DNA of 64,000 nucleotides from Ecdyonurus torrentis (lineage: Eukaryota > Arthropoda > Insecta > Ephemeroptera > Heptageniidae). Each line of letters opens with the position of its first letter. The first letter of the stretch is position 1. The DNA lies in contig OX439137.1 in NCBI GenBank assembly GCA_949318235.1, positions 23,362,653-23,426,652 of the forward strand, given 5' to 3'. Shown here piece by piece: positions 23,928-39,716 of the stretch. The notes below the pieces were generated by a model that was not told where the DNA came from, made no database searches, and saw only the letters and a list, made by a program, of their open reading frames with translations. Both the position numbers and the translations under genes were made by a program.

Positions 23928-24267
23928 TTAAAGGCATAGGAAACATAAAAAAAACAAGAATGTTCTTTTAATAATTAAACACAAAATGTGATCTACAAAA
24001 CTGAAAATAATTTTTACCAGAATATAAATGTGGCCCCACAAGAGAGCGTGAAAAAACTGTAAAGTATGCTATTTGCGTGAATATTTCTGTTTATGACGTC
24101 AGACAAAAAGTAGTATGAAAATGTTGTGCGGGTTGCATAAATTGAAATTTTCTGATCACTGCTACGGCGTTACAGTTTGGTTTAGAGACCAATTAATGTT
24201 ATGTGTAAGTCCCATCAAGTGTTTTGTGATGTAATTGCTAGTGTTTTTGAGTTGTCTATGTCTTTAA
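23928..24267 (-). mobile_element. MITE family A copy 3
   Basis: TTAA both ends; reversed orientation (starts AGGCATAGGAAACATAAA, ends TTGTCTATGTCT-TTAA). Includes AGAGCGTGAAAA, TATGACGTCAG, GTTGTGCGGGTTGCATAAAT and CCCATCAAGTGTTTTGTGAT. Confidence 0.94.
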
Positions 24268-24692
24268 AGAGATACTGCTCTTAAAACAAACGGATAAATC
24301 ATGACATGGAACATCATACTCCCATTATGTTTCTCAACTCTTTTGTACCCTCACAAACTGGGGTTAAAAAAAACATGCTATAATAGGAACTTTTGGAATT
24401 CATGACGTCTCGAAATTCAAATTAGTTTTCTGACCAATTTGTGAGTACGAAATATAATAAGTGTATGTATAAGGTCCCATTCTGTAATTTATCAGTTTTT
24501 TTTAAGAAGCTCCTTTCTTAGGCTTATATTCCTATTAAAATGAAATTTTTGTTTAATTAGATATCTAATTGAAGCATAGATTTTTTAAGTTTTAACTATA
24601 ACTACAAAATTAAAAATATAAATTAAATTGCTGTGCAACATTAAAAAAAATTTAATTTTAATTTTTTTTTTGCGGTAATGTGAGAGGAACGA
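24268..24692. other. AT-rich stretch, nothing recognised
   Basis: Contains one of the two GACGTC sites (near 24404) that are not inside a recognised mobile element. Confidence 0.5.
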
Positions 24693-24745
24693 TACACAGC
24701 CCGGCATTTGCTATGACAGTCTAGAGAAACCGTGGAAACTCTAGT
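24693..24745 (-). mobile_element. SINE fragment, copy 4
   Basis: TACACAGCCCGGCATTTGC, TATGACAGTCTAGAG and AAACCGTGGAAAC match the central body of the SINE at 16137-16485 and 52766-53144. Neither the tRNA head nor the tail remains. Confidence 0.85.
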
Positions 24746-25612
24746 ATAATTAATACATTAATACTATGGTAATTCTAAAAATAAAAGGATTAAATAGCAG
24801 GATATCAAATCGTGGGATAGCTTCAAATTTTTACAATTATTTTAAATTGATTTACAACTGCATAAAGTTTTATTTCACTTTAGTCTAAGAAAAGTTTTGT
24901 TTGCAAAGCAAATTTTCACTCTTTATACATAACTGGTCTTCTACTTTGCTATATTTATAACTCAGATAAAAAAAAAAACTTATATAAAACGGAACTATTA
25001 CAAGTTATTACATAAAAAAATTTAGTTTTGAATGTTCTATCTCTTTAAAAAAAAATCCAGTAGAAATAATCCAATTTGTAATGTAGCTGACACACTAAAA
25101 CCTACTCGTATATATATATAAGATACGAGTACATATATAAAAATATTATACAACGATTTGGTATATAAAACAATTTTCTATTTGTACCATACATAATAAT
25201 ACAGTATTACTAATCAGCCTTCAAAAATATACGTATAGTATTATTTTTAAAGGGGATATATTAAAATAAAGTAAAAAGCTATTTAGAAAAAAAAAAAACA
25301 AAAAAAAAAAACGAGCACATACTTATGTTTTATAGTATGTATTGTTGAAATTTCAACGTTGAAAGTTTTATTTAATAGTTTTTTTGTATAGTACTTTTAT
25401 CTTTACTATAGAATGTTATATAATGTATAAAAAATAGTTATTTGTAAATAGAACTACCATACTTTTTATAATAAAAGGAAAAGCTTAGATTAAAAAAAAT
25501 TCAAATACTTCTTTTAAATACATTTAACACACATTTTAAATGTTCATTTTTTTACAGATTTGTATGATTATAAAATGTCATTGTGCTAAATTAAGTTTTT
25601 AAACATTTAAAA
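24746..25612. other. AT-rich stretch, nothing recognised
   Basis: No gene, splice pair or shared repeat. Confidence 0.5.
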
Positions 25613-26107
<495 letters not shown>

Positions 26108-26626
26108 AAAGTACATAATTATATATTATATAAATATATAAATGTATTAATAAATTAAAAATTGCTTGAATTTCTTTCAGTAATAAAAAAAATTATAATT
26201 TATAAGATTTAAAAAAAGAAAAAAAAAGTAACCTTCAAAAAATTATTGGTGCTATACTACAGTATATCGTGCTTATAGTTATAGAAATTATTAAAACTTT
26301 TTATCAGTATCACTTAATTTTATCTACTTTTGTATCTTTTTTAACTTTAATGTTAACCATCGTGCTTTCTATACAAAAATTCAGTTATCAGCTTTTATTT
26401 TCTAATAGATAGTAAATTTATTAGACTGTATCCAATATATAGAAAAATTAAGATACGAAGTAATGTAGGTAAAAGTGGAAATTATTTTGTGTCCCTGTAT
26501 CAGGCATAAAGATTTTTTTCTGAATATCTGTTCCCATTGTTCCTTAGGCAAGTGTATTTAATAACCAAAAGTATAATTGATTTTCATTTTCCGGGACGTA
26601 TTATTAAACTGCACCTCATAAAACTG
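26108..26626. other. AT-rich stretch, nothing recognised
   Basis: No gene or shared repeat. Confidence 0.5.
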
Positions 26627-26908
26627 TTAAAGAAATAGACTAGAAGAAAATATAAGCATTTATACCACAAAACACTTAATGGGACTTACATATTATATAA
26701 CATTAGTTTTTCTCAAATCCCCGTAGCAGTGATCAGAAAAATTCAATTTATGCAACCCGCACAATATTTTATACTACTTTGTGTCTATTTCTGACGTCAG
26801 AAATTGAAATTGTCACTCAAAATAGCATACTTTACAGAATTTGCACGCTCTCTTATGGGGGACTATACTTTTAAATTCTGATAAAAATTAAAAATTGTCA
26901 TCAGATTT

Positions 26909-26948
<40 letters not shown>

Positions 26949-27000
26949 TAACGATTAAAAAGCACACATGAATGTTGTTTCATGTGGTCTATAGCTTTAA
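26627..27000 (+). mobile_element. MITE family A copy 4 with internal poly-T
   Basis: TTAA both ends; AGAAATAGACTAGAAG at the start, ATGTGGTCTATAGCT-TTAA at the end. Carries CTGACGTCAG. Its extra length comes from a T-run of about 27 at 26919-26945, placed where other copies read GATCCCATTT. Confidence 0.93.
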
Positions 27001-27235
27001 GGGTGAGGGTCATAAATATAATATTTTCAGATTCTGATCGCCAATTGCAATTAAATTTGATACTCTATCGCAAGTTTATTATGTCACCTCCTATGAAAAT
27101 TTCCAGACAGGTCTCTGTACACTATGTATATGAGTCTCAAAGCGATGTCTATAAATACTGAAAATTGATGACATTGAATCTTAAAGGTATAAAATTTCAG
27201 CGCTCCGTCATTAAAAGTTAGTTTTCTACGTAAGC

Positions 27236-27238
<3 letters not shown>

Positions 27239-27281
<43 letters not shown>
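27239..27281 (+). repeat. (TC)n microsatellite
   Basis: About 21 perfect TC units followed by a T-run. Confidence 0.96.
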
Positions 27282-27289
<8 letters not shown>

Positions 27290-27316
27290 TACAATATATT
27301 CGGAACTAGGAAAAAA

Positions 27317-27441
<125 letters not shown>

Positions 27442-27527
27442 GTCAAGATTGTCATATAAATTTATGAGATTTCAGTGAGGGTTTCAGAAATACTTCATAA
27501 ATAATGAGGAAGGCAAGATATATTTTA

Positions 27528-27670
27528 TGGGGTAATTTAATTGCATATTCTAAAAGAAACCTTCTGTAATATTCTGAAATGATTGATGTATGATTTTCTA
27601 ATTTTTGAGTTCATTGAGTATTTGAATTAACTTTTTAAAATACTTTATTGATTTCAAAAAATTAACCAAT
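27528..27670 (+). mobile_element. MITE family M partial copy
   Basis: GGGGTAATTTAATTGCATATT, TCTAAAAGAAA, TTTTTGAGTTCATTGAGTA and AAAATACTTTATTGATTT resemble one arm of the foldback at 41804-42076 (also AAGAACTCAAAAATTGG there, reversed). The second arm is absent. Confidence 0.5.
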
Positions 27671-27742
27671 TTAAGATGAGATTTAAGATGATTCCCTCTT
27701 TCTGAATATGCAATAAAAAAAAAATTGCTCATACTTTGAAAG

Positions 27743-27867
27743 TACAGTTCTGGCCACTAGTTTAAGAACAGAGCAGCGACGGCGGAAGCGTTTTCTCATA
27801 AAGATAGCATAGTATAGTTGCGGGTTGCCTATGCAAATCGGTCTCAAATTTTAGAGCCAGAGCTGTA
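27743..27867 (+). mobile_element. Short Tc1/mariner-type MITE G2
   Basis: TA-CAGTTCTGGCC at the left and GCCAGAGCTG-TA at the right. Interior shares AGCAGCGACGGCGG-like GC-rich sequence, TTTTCTCATAAAGATA and GGTTGCCTATGC with G1 or G3. About 120 bp, non-coding. Confidence 0.75.
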
Positions 27868-28367
27868 CTTGTTATCTTCAACATATTGGGGACTTTTACG
27901 ATCTTCTTTTAGATCAGCATTTCTGTTATCAATCATCACTGATCTTTACTGTAAATGAGATAAAAAAAGTACCATATGACTGAAAGAGAGTATTTAAAGA
28001 TATAAATTAATGAGACACTATGATGACAAAAAACATACTGAAGACCAAAACAATTAAAGCTAACAAAATTTAAAAAAAGGCTTTATTATTTGCAGCAAAT
28101 CCATTGTTTTTAATCTATATTGCCAATTAAACTTTTCAATACAGTATAAAAATAAATACATTTTAACAAAACAATATCAATATTGGAGTATAATAGAATA
28201 AAACAAACAAAATTCATATACCACATTTTATACATGAAAATATTATAAAAACAAATAATAAAATCATATCAAAAAAAGCAATATTATTTACAAATTAAAT
28301 AACAATTAAAAACATGTCAAATTAAATTGTACGCAATATTGATGTTGGCTTAGTTGACTTTTTATAA

Positions 28368-28370
<3 letters not shown>
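27868..28370. other. AT-rich stretch, nothing recognised
   Basis: No gene or shared repeat. Confidence 0.5.

Positions 28371-28446
<76 letters not shown>
28371..28446 (+). repeat. (TC)n microsatellite
   Basis: About 35 TC units with one T insertion near the right end. Confidence 0.96.
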
Positions 28447-29421
28447 ATATGTTATATTTAAATCATAAACCAACATCAAAATAATTGTAATTGAAAATTC
28501 AATCATGTCAATCGAAATCTAATCAATATAATATCATCAAATCACAACAGATTGTCAATATGTCCTATTGTTATTTCAACTTGAAACTATTAGTTAAATT
28601 GAGTTGAAATATCCGCTTGACTTTTTTTTTTTTACTAGTGGTACGTATTAATGTTTATAATAAAAAAATATACAGTATAGGGAAAAATGTTGAAACTATG
28701 GGGGAGAAATATTGTGGCATTCAGAAATTTTAAATTTTTTTTTTAACTTTTTTAACTTTTTGTACTTTTTTTTTTATGCTGTATGTAGAAAAAAATTATA
28801 ATTTAAATATACCTTCCATCAGGATAAATGTTCATCATATCGTGTTATCAAGTTTTTAAAAAATAGCCATTAGGTGTTGTTCAAGCTTTGAAATATTTTT
28901 ATGGTGATTTAATTTTCTGTCATATAAAAGCATTACGATTAAATGTGCAAATGAAATAACGCTTCTGTATGAAACGACATACAAAAAAAAAATGTAATTT
29001 TTCACTATTGCTATGGTAATCTAATAAAATAAAATATTTTAATATATTAAATTTATAAATATATACAAAAAAAATCAGTAGCCATCGTCTTTAAAAGTAA
29101 GAATTGCAGCATACATCTAAAAAAAAAACTAACTTAAGCTTTTAGAAAGGAAAAATATAAATTAAAAATATAATAATAAAAACTTATTAAAGTGATGCTG
29201 ATACTATGCATCAATTGATTTTTCCAACCGCATAAATTAGCTCCAAAATTTAATTTTCACTACGTAAAATTTTATTATAGGAATTTTTGCATATGATTTA
29301 TTACGATCATATAAAAGGTTAATAAATTTTTTATTAAATATTTAAAATAAGTACAGACATTATGGTATAAATTTTTACTCTACTATACCTTACGGTAATA
29401 GAATGTATTTAAATGGAGACC
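28447..29421. other. AT-rich stretch, nothing recognised
   Basis: Several short A and T runs. No gene or shared repeat. Confidence 0.5.
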
Positions 29422-29712
29422 TTAAAGGACCACTTGCAATTATACACGAGCAATTTAAAATAATTTTAAACAATCTTAATGCATTTCTTATGGAAAAATC
29501 GTTATCATACATACACTTCTCCCAATACTAGTTCGAGCGGATACAGTGTAATTAACAATGTAAAGTCAACTGTGATTGGCTAGTAGGTTTATAACAAGCT
29601 CTCTGATTGGTTTAGCACCGCGGATACAGCTTTTGGCCGGAACGATCTTGTTTTGGCCAGAGTGTACGTTAGTATACGTTTTAAAAAGCGTTCATTGCGA
29701 GTGGTATATTAA
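29422..29712 (+). mobile_element. Single-copy TTAA-flanked MITE O
   Basis: TTAA-AGGACCACTTGCAAT at the left pairs with ATTGCGAGTGGTATA-TTAA at the right. The interior is more GC-rich than its surroundings and has GTGATTGGCTAG and CTGATTGGTTTAG, plus TTTTGGCCGG/TTTTGGCCAG. The terminal TTAA and the first bases AGG link it in style to families A, B and H. No second copy here. Confidence 0.6.
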
Positions 29713-29729
29713 CATATTGCTTCTTATAA

Positions 29730-29950
29730 CACGGAAAGTATAAATTACATACTTTATGATATACATTTATATCATTATAGCATAAATGATGCTAAATTAC
29801 AACAACATAAATAATTATGCCGTAAAATGCAAAACATAATAGTTATGCTATGTAGCGTATCTATTGTGAAGTATAGTATGTTATATTATGCTGTACTGAA
29901 CAAATTGTGCTAAAAATGAACTAGCATAATTATTACGTATTTATTTTTGT
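29730..29950 (+). mobile_element. MITE family D copy 5
   Basis: ACACGGAAAGTATAAATTAC, ATCATTATAGCATAAATGAT, GCTAAATTACAACAAC and the end CATAATTATTACGTATTTAT match D3 and D6. It begins 18 bases after element O. Confidence 0.85.
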
Positions 29951-30330
29951 ACGTATATGTATAATATTTCTAGAATACAATGATGCAGTAAAATTTTACA
30001 TCACAATATCTGTACCTCTATAATAACATAAATTATGCTTCAGTTTTAATTATAGCGCAAATAAGAATGAAAACAAATTTAAATAACAAAGTTTCATGCC
30101 TAATTTTAGAGCTTAATTTTGTCTTTAAGATAATGAAATGCAAAGATGTAATTTTTTTTTTTGTCATGGTATAACTTGAAGCGTTTTGTGTATTTAAAAT
30201 GATGTACTTTTTGAAGATGGTAAAATTTGTCACAAAAACAAACACAAAAATTTCAACTTAATTTTAATGTTAAGTTACGAGAGTATTAAATGAGCTTAAA
30301 ATACAGTGAACTTTTCTTCCTTTGTCTTTT
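29951..30330. other. AT-rich stretch, nothing recognised
   Basis: No gene or shared repeat. Confidence 0.5.
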
Positions 30331-30473
<143 letters not shown>

Positions 30474-30626
30474 ACACTTTACAAGCCACAGAATGATTTC
30501 AAATAATAAAGAAAAAAAATGTTAAAATTCTCAATTCTCGTAATTCTATATATTATTCTACAGCTCAGCTACCCACATAATGAACCTTTATACAATTTGC
30601 AAAACTAATTGTTGCGTATTGTATTT

Positions 30627-31170
30627 TCCATGTTGTATTATTGTGCTACACCTTTACTACATATACGTACGTATATAGTTGTGTCAAGCCATAATAGTTT
30701 TATCAACTGGTACGGAAATGCCAACAAAATCTTTCAATAACTTATGCTTATGGGAAAGTAGTAAAAGTGGCAACATTGCTCACAACACACATACAATTAA
30801 CATAATATGATATCAGTTATGATTAAAAGTAAAAGAAAGGTGAAGTGGCATACTGTGTTGCATCTTATTCTATTGTCATGATAACACTTCAGAACCGCAT
30901 ACACGGGTCAGCCATGACATATAAAAACGCATTCCGGCATTCGCCATAATAACCTAGAGAAACCGTGGAAACGACTTCTCATGCAGGATGGTGTAATCAC
31001 ATCATTCACCTCTTGAATGCTGTTTGTCGTCTTGGAATGAGTGCAAAAATACAACGAGCAACGTGTTGTGCTCTGACACTTCACGTAGACATACCCAACA
31101 GCAGTGACTCAAACCTACACTCTCTGAAGTATATAGAGATACGAGTCAACTGCCTTCATCACTCTTCCAA
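30627..31170 (-). mobile_element. tRNA-derived SINE, copy 3 (old, with an insert)
   Basis: TTGTGCTACACC, TCAAGCC, GGCATTCGCCATAATAACC, CTAGAGAAACCGTGGAAACG, AACGTGTTGTGCTCTGACAC, CACTTCACGTAGAC and GAGTCAACTGCCTTCATCAC follow the order of the 16137 copy. The B box is worn to GACTCAAACC on the plus strand. About 180 unrelated bases lie between the tail part and the body (about 30715-30890). More diverged than copies 1 and 2, so the family was active over a long time. Confidence 0.85.
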
Positions 31171-31649
31171 GGTATAATTACTTTCTGCTAAACAAAAAAT
31201 ATATAAGTAACTCTTAAGCACGCCAATATTTTTTCGTAAAGTTCTCCAATAATTTTCCTCACAGTACTTTTCTTTTATTATAGTATAATTTAAATTTACC
31301 CTCAAAGTCTAATTTTAAAGACATAAAATTTCTATAATATAGTGGGTTTACAAATAGCCTCAGGAGAACTTCCTTCTTTAAATTTTAAACTAAATTATCT
31401 TCTAAATCTACTTAATTCACTTTATACTTCATTCTTTAAAACACTTCCCCATATATAAGCTTCATTTTAAGGGCAGTTCAACTATATATTATGTATAATA
31501 AGGTATATAATATATTATATAAAAAAGGAATTATAAACGCTTCGTTTGTTTCACACATATACTTCTCTACCACCGGAAAAAAATTTCTTGATCCAGCATG
31601 CTGTTTTTTTCACCCTTAAAAAACTTTATATCTAAAATGTTAATACTTC
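31171..31649. other. AT-rich stretch, nothing recognised
   Basis: No gene or shared repeat. Confidence 0.5.
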
Positions 31650-31836
<187 letters not shown>

Positions 31837-32223
31837 CACGCTCTTATGCTTGTGCTAAAATCTCCGCTTTAGACTTACAGATAGGTATGAGAGAGAGAGA
31901 GAGAAGTTATAATAAAAGTACGGCTTAAGAGAACGAAAAGCGCCAAAAACTTTATTAAACCATGCTTCTCAGAATGAAAAAAAAAGCGTATATAACGTTC
32001 ACTTTTATACATACACTATTATTATTATACACGAAAAGAATTTTTAAATAACTTTATAATCTCTGTTTGTTTTTTTAAGTATTCTAATGAGTATTATGGA
32101 AAAAAGGCACGTAAATTTGAAAGTATAAAAATGCATTTTTTAAAACAATTTAAAAATTTATGACTTTTGAGGTTAAACATTGTTATTAAATTAGATTATC
32201 TAAATTTTATTCTATAAGCAAAT

Positions 32224-32258
<35 letters not shown>

Positions 32259-33441
32259 CAGCTGTGACTAAAAGTAGGGGTGAATCTTTAACTTTTATGC
32301 TTAAAGTCTTGAGTTTTATTTTTTATGCCATAGACTAAATCTAATTTTCATATTATCGTACATTTGTATTATTCTTCAAATTTGATTTCTTTCTTACAAT
32401 AATTTACAACATGCATCAGATTTATTTTTTATGCTTGAAAACTTGAGATCAAATTATTTACTCAATTATTTTCTTATGTATATTGGAAAAACAAACTTGA
32501 TCAGCTAAGTTTGCAACAATGCCAACAATGAAAAAATTTCTTATAAAAGTCGTGAATTGAATATTTCATAACTCGCGTCATTATTTTTACATTAATTCAT
32601 GAATTTTGTTTATATGTAATCACAATTATTTTCACGTAAATATTCCATTTAATCAAATTTGAAAATTGGTCCTTTTTAAACAAATCACTATTTCTTTCCA
32701 CCCCCCCCCCACCCCCCCCCCCAAAAAAAAAAGAAAATAAATAAAAAAAATAAAAAAATAAAAAAAAAAAAACGTGAATTTTTAACGACTTTAATTTTAT
32801 GGCATAAATACAATTGGGGAATAAAATGCATTATTTGCTGGTAATAGTGGCATAGCCTACTGGTGGTAAAATTAACATAAGAAATGATAATAATAAAATA
32901 AATAACCAGATTTTAAGTTTTAACTAGCACACATAAAGAAAGAAAGCTATATTATATTTTGTATGATATATTATAAAATAGCCATTGAATCAAAAATTTC
33001 TTTACATAGTATTTGAAAAACGAATGAAATAGCTTTTTTTTTCATTAATGAATCATATATACATATTCATAAAGCTTATAATAATTTTCGATTAAAACAG
33101 ATTTTCATACATTAAAATAAATCCATTGAATTTATTCAGTTTGATTTATATAATATATATCATATAAAAAAAAAAACTCTATATTATAATAGCATACCCG
33201 TTTTTTGTTTCTATACATACAATAATTTTTAATATTTCATAATCAAACATTTGCAGAGTTCAAAGAGTTCAATAATAAGCTTTTGTATAGATATAAAAGT
33301 CTATAATTTCAATATTTATTTTTAAATATAATGTTTTCTTTGATACGATATTAAATTCAATTGAATAGAAAATCTCTTTTTTTATAATTTGAAAAGATAA
33401 TTTCATGAGTAATATTTTATTCGTTTCGATTTTTAAATACG
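31837..33441. other. AT-rich stretch with A and C homopolymers
   Basis: A-run of about 30 near 32227-32256 and two C-runs of 10-11 split by one A at 32699-32723, followed by A-rich sequence. No gene or shared repeat. Confidence 0.55.
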
Positions 33442-33570
33442 TGCTCTATGGTCAAAAGCTTTAGAACTGGACCAAGCTGCGTTTTTGTTTTTCTCGTATG
33501 AAAAGCATTCGGTTTTTGCAGGTTGCCTATACGTACGCTTCTTTCTGAAACTTTTATCCAAAGTTTGGAA
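33442..33570 (+). mobile_element. Worn Tc1/mariner-type MITE G3
   Basis: GCTCTATGGTCAAAAGC, TTTAGAACTGG, TTTTTCTCGTATGAAAAGC, TTGCAGGTTGCCTATACG and the end GAAACTTTTATCC follow the layout of G1 and G2. The CAG and TA termini are mutated, so the limits are uncertain. Confidence 0.5.
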
Positions 33571-34309
33571 TAAAAACTACAATTATATGAAACTGGGTAA
33601 GACGAGCAAAAAGATGTCTTTTTATTGTATAATTATATAAAAATACAACCACACATAGAATCAGATGTACGGGTGCGATTCTATACGGTACTGTAGAATT
33701 ATAAATCGTGGATTGTTGAGATAATAATATAATAATATCGTATTCAGAGTAATTTATTTATTTTTACGAATTTGTTTGTAATGTCTTATAGTAAAATGCC
33801 CCCCTCCTCCTCCTCCTTTTTTTTTTTTTTTTTTTTTTTTTTTTCAGAAAGTGTTGAAATTGTTGGTAGAATATTCGTTTTATCATTTTAATACCAACTA
33901 TGTATACGTTTAAATTTTTATTTACAGAGATATATATAAAAAAAAACACACAAATACTGCTATAAATCAAGATTATTTGTATTGCTAAAATTTTGAAGTC
34001 CATCAATAATTTTTTTTTGTTCTAAGAGTAGAAAGGGTATTATATATAGTGTAGAACAACACAAGAAATGACAAAGTAGCTTTCTTTTAACGGCAGCTAC
34101 AGTACATAATATTATATAAAAAAACTGAAACAAATGTTCAAAAATCTCCTAGATTTATCTTTCAGTTTTTATATAAAGTATATTATACCATCTATTGTAT
34201 TTCTTTTCTGCAATTTCATATAAAGTAGATTTTTTTTTTACAGTGTTCAAATATGAGAGGGAAAGGGGTAAAAAAAAAACATTAGAACGTGGAGAGAATA
34301 TAAACAAAT

Positions 34310-34311
<2 letters not shown>
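33571..34311. other. AT-rich stretch with (TCC)n and poly-T
   Basis: CCTCC repeats run into a T-run at about 33800-33844. No gene or shared repeat. Confidence 0.5.

Positions 34312-34404
<93 letters not shown>
34312..34404 (+). repeat. (GA)n microsatellite
   Basis: About 46 perfect GA units. Confidence 0.97.
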
Positions 34405-35225
<821 letters not shown>

Positions 35226-35368
35226 ATAATAGCTTCTAATGACACAAATTACTGATAGGCTGTCTGTAAGTGGATATAAAAATTTGTACTCAAACTCAGG
35301 AACTAAAAAAAAAAAAAAAAAAACTTTTAATTACAAAAGACAATAAACTAAAAACCACATAAAAAGCA

Positions 35369-35382
35369 TTCTCTCTCTCTCT

Positions 35383-35452
<70 letters not shown>
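35369..35452 (+). repeat. (CT)n microsatellite
   Basis: About 40 CT units with one TTT interruption. Confidence 0.96.
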
Positions 35453-35455
<3 letters not shown>

Positions 35456-36002
35456 CCTCTTTGCTGAGTGTTTATAATCAAATCAATCGAAACCTTTTTC
35501 CTTCTGTAAGTTTTTCAATTAAGTTCTTTTTATTCCATTAATATATTAATGGAATATAGACAATAGTATGAATCAAAAATAATTAAATCTTGTTTGATAT
35601 TTGGCTTCACTTCATCCTTTTAAAAAAAATGTTGCTCTGTTTATTTTTGTTTGTTAGTGCTTTTTAAAGGTATACGTATCTTTCGCAGATTATCCTCCTT
35701 AAACCCTTTATTCTATATTAGTTTACAGTGAAATTATAAAGTGTAGATCTGAATTGAACTATTTGCAAAATCCAAATATTGTAGGAATAGACCATTATAC
35801 CTATATCTATTATTGCAGCACTTAAATCAACAAAACAAAATTTACATCACCACAAAATCTATTGAAAGTAAACATCATTTTTTTTTTATCTTCTTTACGT
35901 CTAAATTTTGATGCGTGACAAAGCAATAATAGAGGGAATATATATATATATATCCGCAATATGTTTCGTGGTATAGCGAGTACACATACCGTGTACTCTA
36001 TA
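35453..36002. other. AT-rich stretch upstream of the LINE
   Basis: No gene. A short (TA)n is at 35939-35953. GTGTACTC and GAGTACACAT around 35978-36000 form a small hairpin just before the long (TA)n. Confidence 0.5.
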
Positions 36003-37334
<1,332 letters not shown>

Positions 37335-37349
37335 AACATCTGTGTTGTT

Positions 37350-37400
37350 GGCTTACCCCGAAAGGGATTTATAGCGTCATGATATGTATGTATGTATGTA
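37350..37400 (+). repeat. LINE 3' tail shared with a SINE
   Basis: TACCCCGAAAGGGATTTATA, GCGTCATGATATG and (TATG)n. Matches 16844-16891 with about three differences. This is presumably the segment recognised by the reverse transcriptase. Confidence 0.85.
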
Positions 37401-37408
37401 TATATATA

Positions 37409-39374
37409 GCAAACATAGTGTAACTCGACCCTAGGGTCGTACGTTATATACGTTGTTGGGTAAAATAGCATCGTTTGGAAAAGAGTTGAGGAGATGATGA
37501 AAAATTCATCACCACAGCAAAAAAAAAAAAAAAAAAAAAAGCTGATCGATGTTGTAGATATATCTGCATACTGCATTGCCTTTACTACAGCTAACCTATA
37601 CAGAAAAAAATAAGTAAATAAATAAAGTTAGAGAACTTCTTTTTTTCTATATACTAGAGAAATAATTTTATAAATAATGATATGAATAGATTAAAATGAA
37701 ATTTGTAGTTGGTGCAGTATAAAAATAAAAAATTGGAATACTGTAAAACGTTTTTTTTTTTTTTTTTTTTTTTGAACGTACTGTACAGTACATACTTTGT
37801 AGGAATTTCTTCTACATGTACAGAATATAACATATAACATAAATTATTCACAAAGGTGCATGCACATGTTCAAAAAAAAAAAATCCTTAACTATGCGCAG
37901 CAAAATAATTATTCCCGTTTCTAGCAATGTTATTTAATGATTTGCTGCGCAGTCATTTTTTATTTTTATTTGTATTTTTTTTAATTTTTTTTTGTCCATA
38001 AAAAATATGACATATGTATAACTATGTGTTTTCATTTGGGTTTTGTTTTCATTTTTATATATGGTTTTCAAATTTTCTTTAGCCTTTTAATTTAAATATG
38101 TTGAAAATATTTGTATAACAAATTGTCAGATATAGTAGATCACTTGCTAACTTTTTCTACTTGCCTTCCTTTTCGGGTTACATTAATGCTGTTCGTAAAC
38201 CCTGTTCTCTTGCACCAAAAAAATGCGCATTCCATTTGAATAACTAAAGGCGATCGTCATTTTAGGAGCAGACGAACAGCATTATTATATTTAGTTATGT
38301 ATTATTACTCAAGAAAGAATTAAATTAATTTAAATGTTGCTATGAACGTGCCATAAAATAATGTGTTTGCTTGCTTGGAAATAACATTAATAAAAATAAA
38401 AGTTCATTAGTTATCAATGTTATTAGTTATTATAGACGTTATCGGTTTAAAAAAATTTATAAAACAAAAACCTATAGCTTAAAACACGTAAAAATATGTC
38501 TAGTATTTGCCATTTTAAATTTTTCCGTAATTGGCGGAGTCAGTTTTCTCAAAAATTAAAAAAAAAAAAAGTGTTTTTCACCATTAGCGTAAATGTTAAA
38601 TTAGGGGACCATTAACTTTCCCTGCGTTTCCCCGCGCGCTAAACCTATAAGCTCCATTATAATTTTAGTAGCGTATTTGATAATAAGCTGTCTTTTGACC
38701 ATCATATTTTCTTCCACACTTCAAATTTTATATTCAAGGGAAACTAATTGATTTAATCAATTAAGCGTAACATTCTATCGTGTATATTTTTGAAAAATTG
38801 ATTTTTGGAGTTAATCTCTTAACAATGATATTATCTATGTTAAATATTTAATATGTTTAGAATCAAATCTAATTCTATCTGTATAATATCCTTTGAATTA
38901 ATAATTAAATTAATTACTCCATTTAGAGCTTATTATTATTAGGAGTAATATCAACCAATATAATCTATCAGGATGAAAGTTATCAAAGTTTTAATATTGG
39001 ATTTTATTGTAATAATTACTACATATACATTTAGAGGTTACTTTAATGAGTAGTAATCAAGGTGTATTACTCTGGTATAGCAATAAAAACCATGACTTTG
39101 TCATAATCATAATTGGCAGCTAAGGATAATATTTTATCTTATTATTTGTATTTTTATCTTGAGCATTGCATATGTTCTTATTAGTATTTTTAATTAATTG
39201 TTTTGTTACGTTTTTTTTTTTGTGTATACATACGATTATGATATAAATGTTTTATAATTCAAATTCATCGCGCAATTTTCTAATTAATTACAATGTACAG
39301 ACACTGTGTTATTAAATTGTACGATACTGTGCTATGTAAATACAATGTATTCATATGGAGACTGTATAATTAAG
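37409..39374. other. AT-rich stretch with two small foldbacks
   Basis: TATGCGCAGCAAA near 37886 pairs with TTTGCTGCGCAGT near 37940, and AATGCTGTTCGT near 38184 pairs with ACGAACAGCATT near 38272. Both could be small palindromic elements, each single-copy here. CGACCCTAGGGTCG at about 37427-37440 is a perfect 14-bp palindrome. A and T homopolymers lie near 37520 and 37750. No gene. Confidence 0.5.
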
Positions 39375-39716
39375 TTAAAGGCATAGACCAGAGACAAACA
39401 TAAGCATTTACATCACAAAACACTTGATGGGATTTACATAAATAACATTAGTTTGTCTCAAAACCCAACAGTAGCCCCGTAGCAGTGATCAGAAAATTCG
39501 ATTTATGCTACCCACACAACATTTTTATACTAATTTTGCATGTTTCTGACGTCATAAACATGAATTTTCACGCAAATTGCATACTTTACAGTTTTTTCAC
39601 GCTCTCTCGTGGGGCTACATTAACATTCTGGTAAAAATTGCTATCAGCTTTGAAGATCCCATTACGTATTTATTCATTAAAAAGCTCATGTTGTTTTATA
39701 TGGTCTATGGCTTTAA
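39375..39716 (+). mobile_element. MITE family A copy 5
   Basis: TTAA both ends; AGGCATAGACCAGAGACA start, TATGGTCTATGGCT-TTAA end. Contains CTGACGTCATAAACATG, TTCACGCTCTCTCGTGGGGC and GGTAAAAATTGC. Close to copies 7 and 9. Confidence 0.96.
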
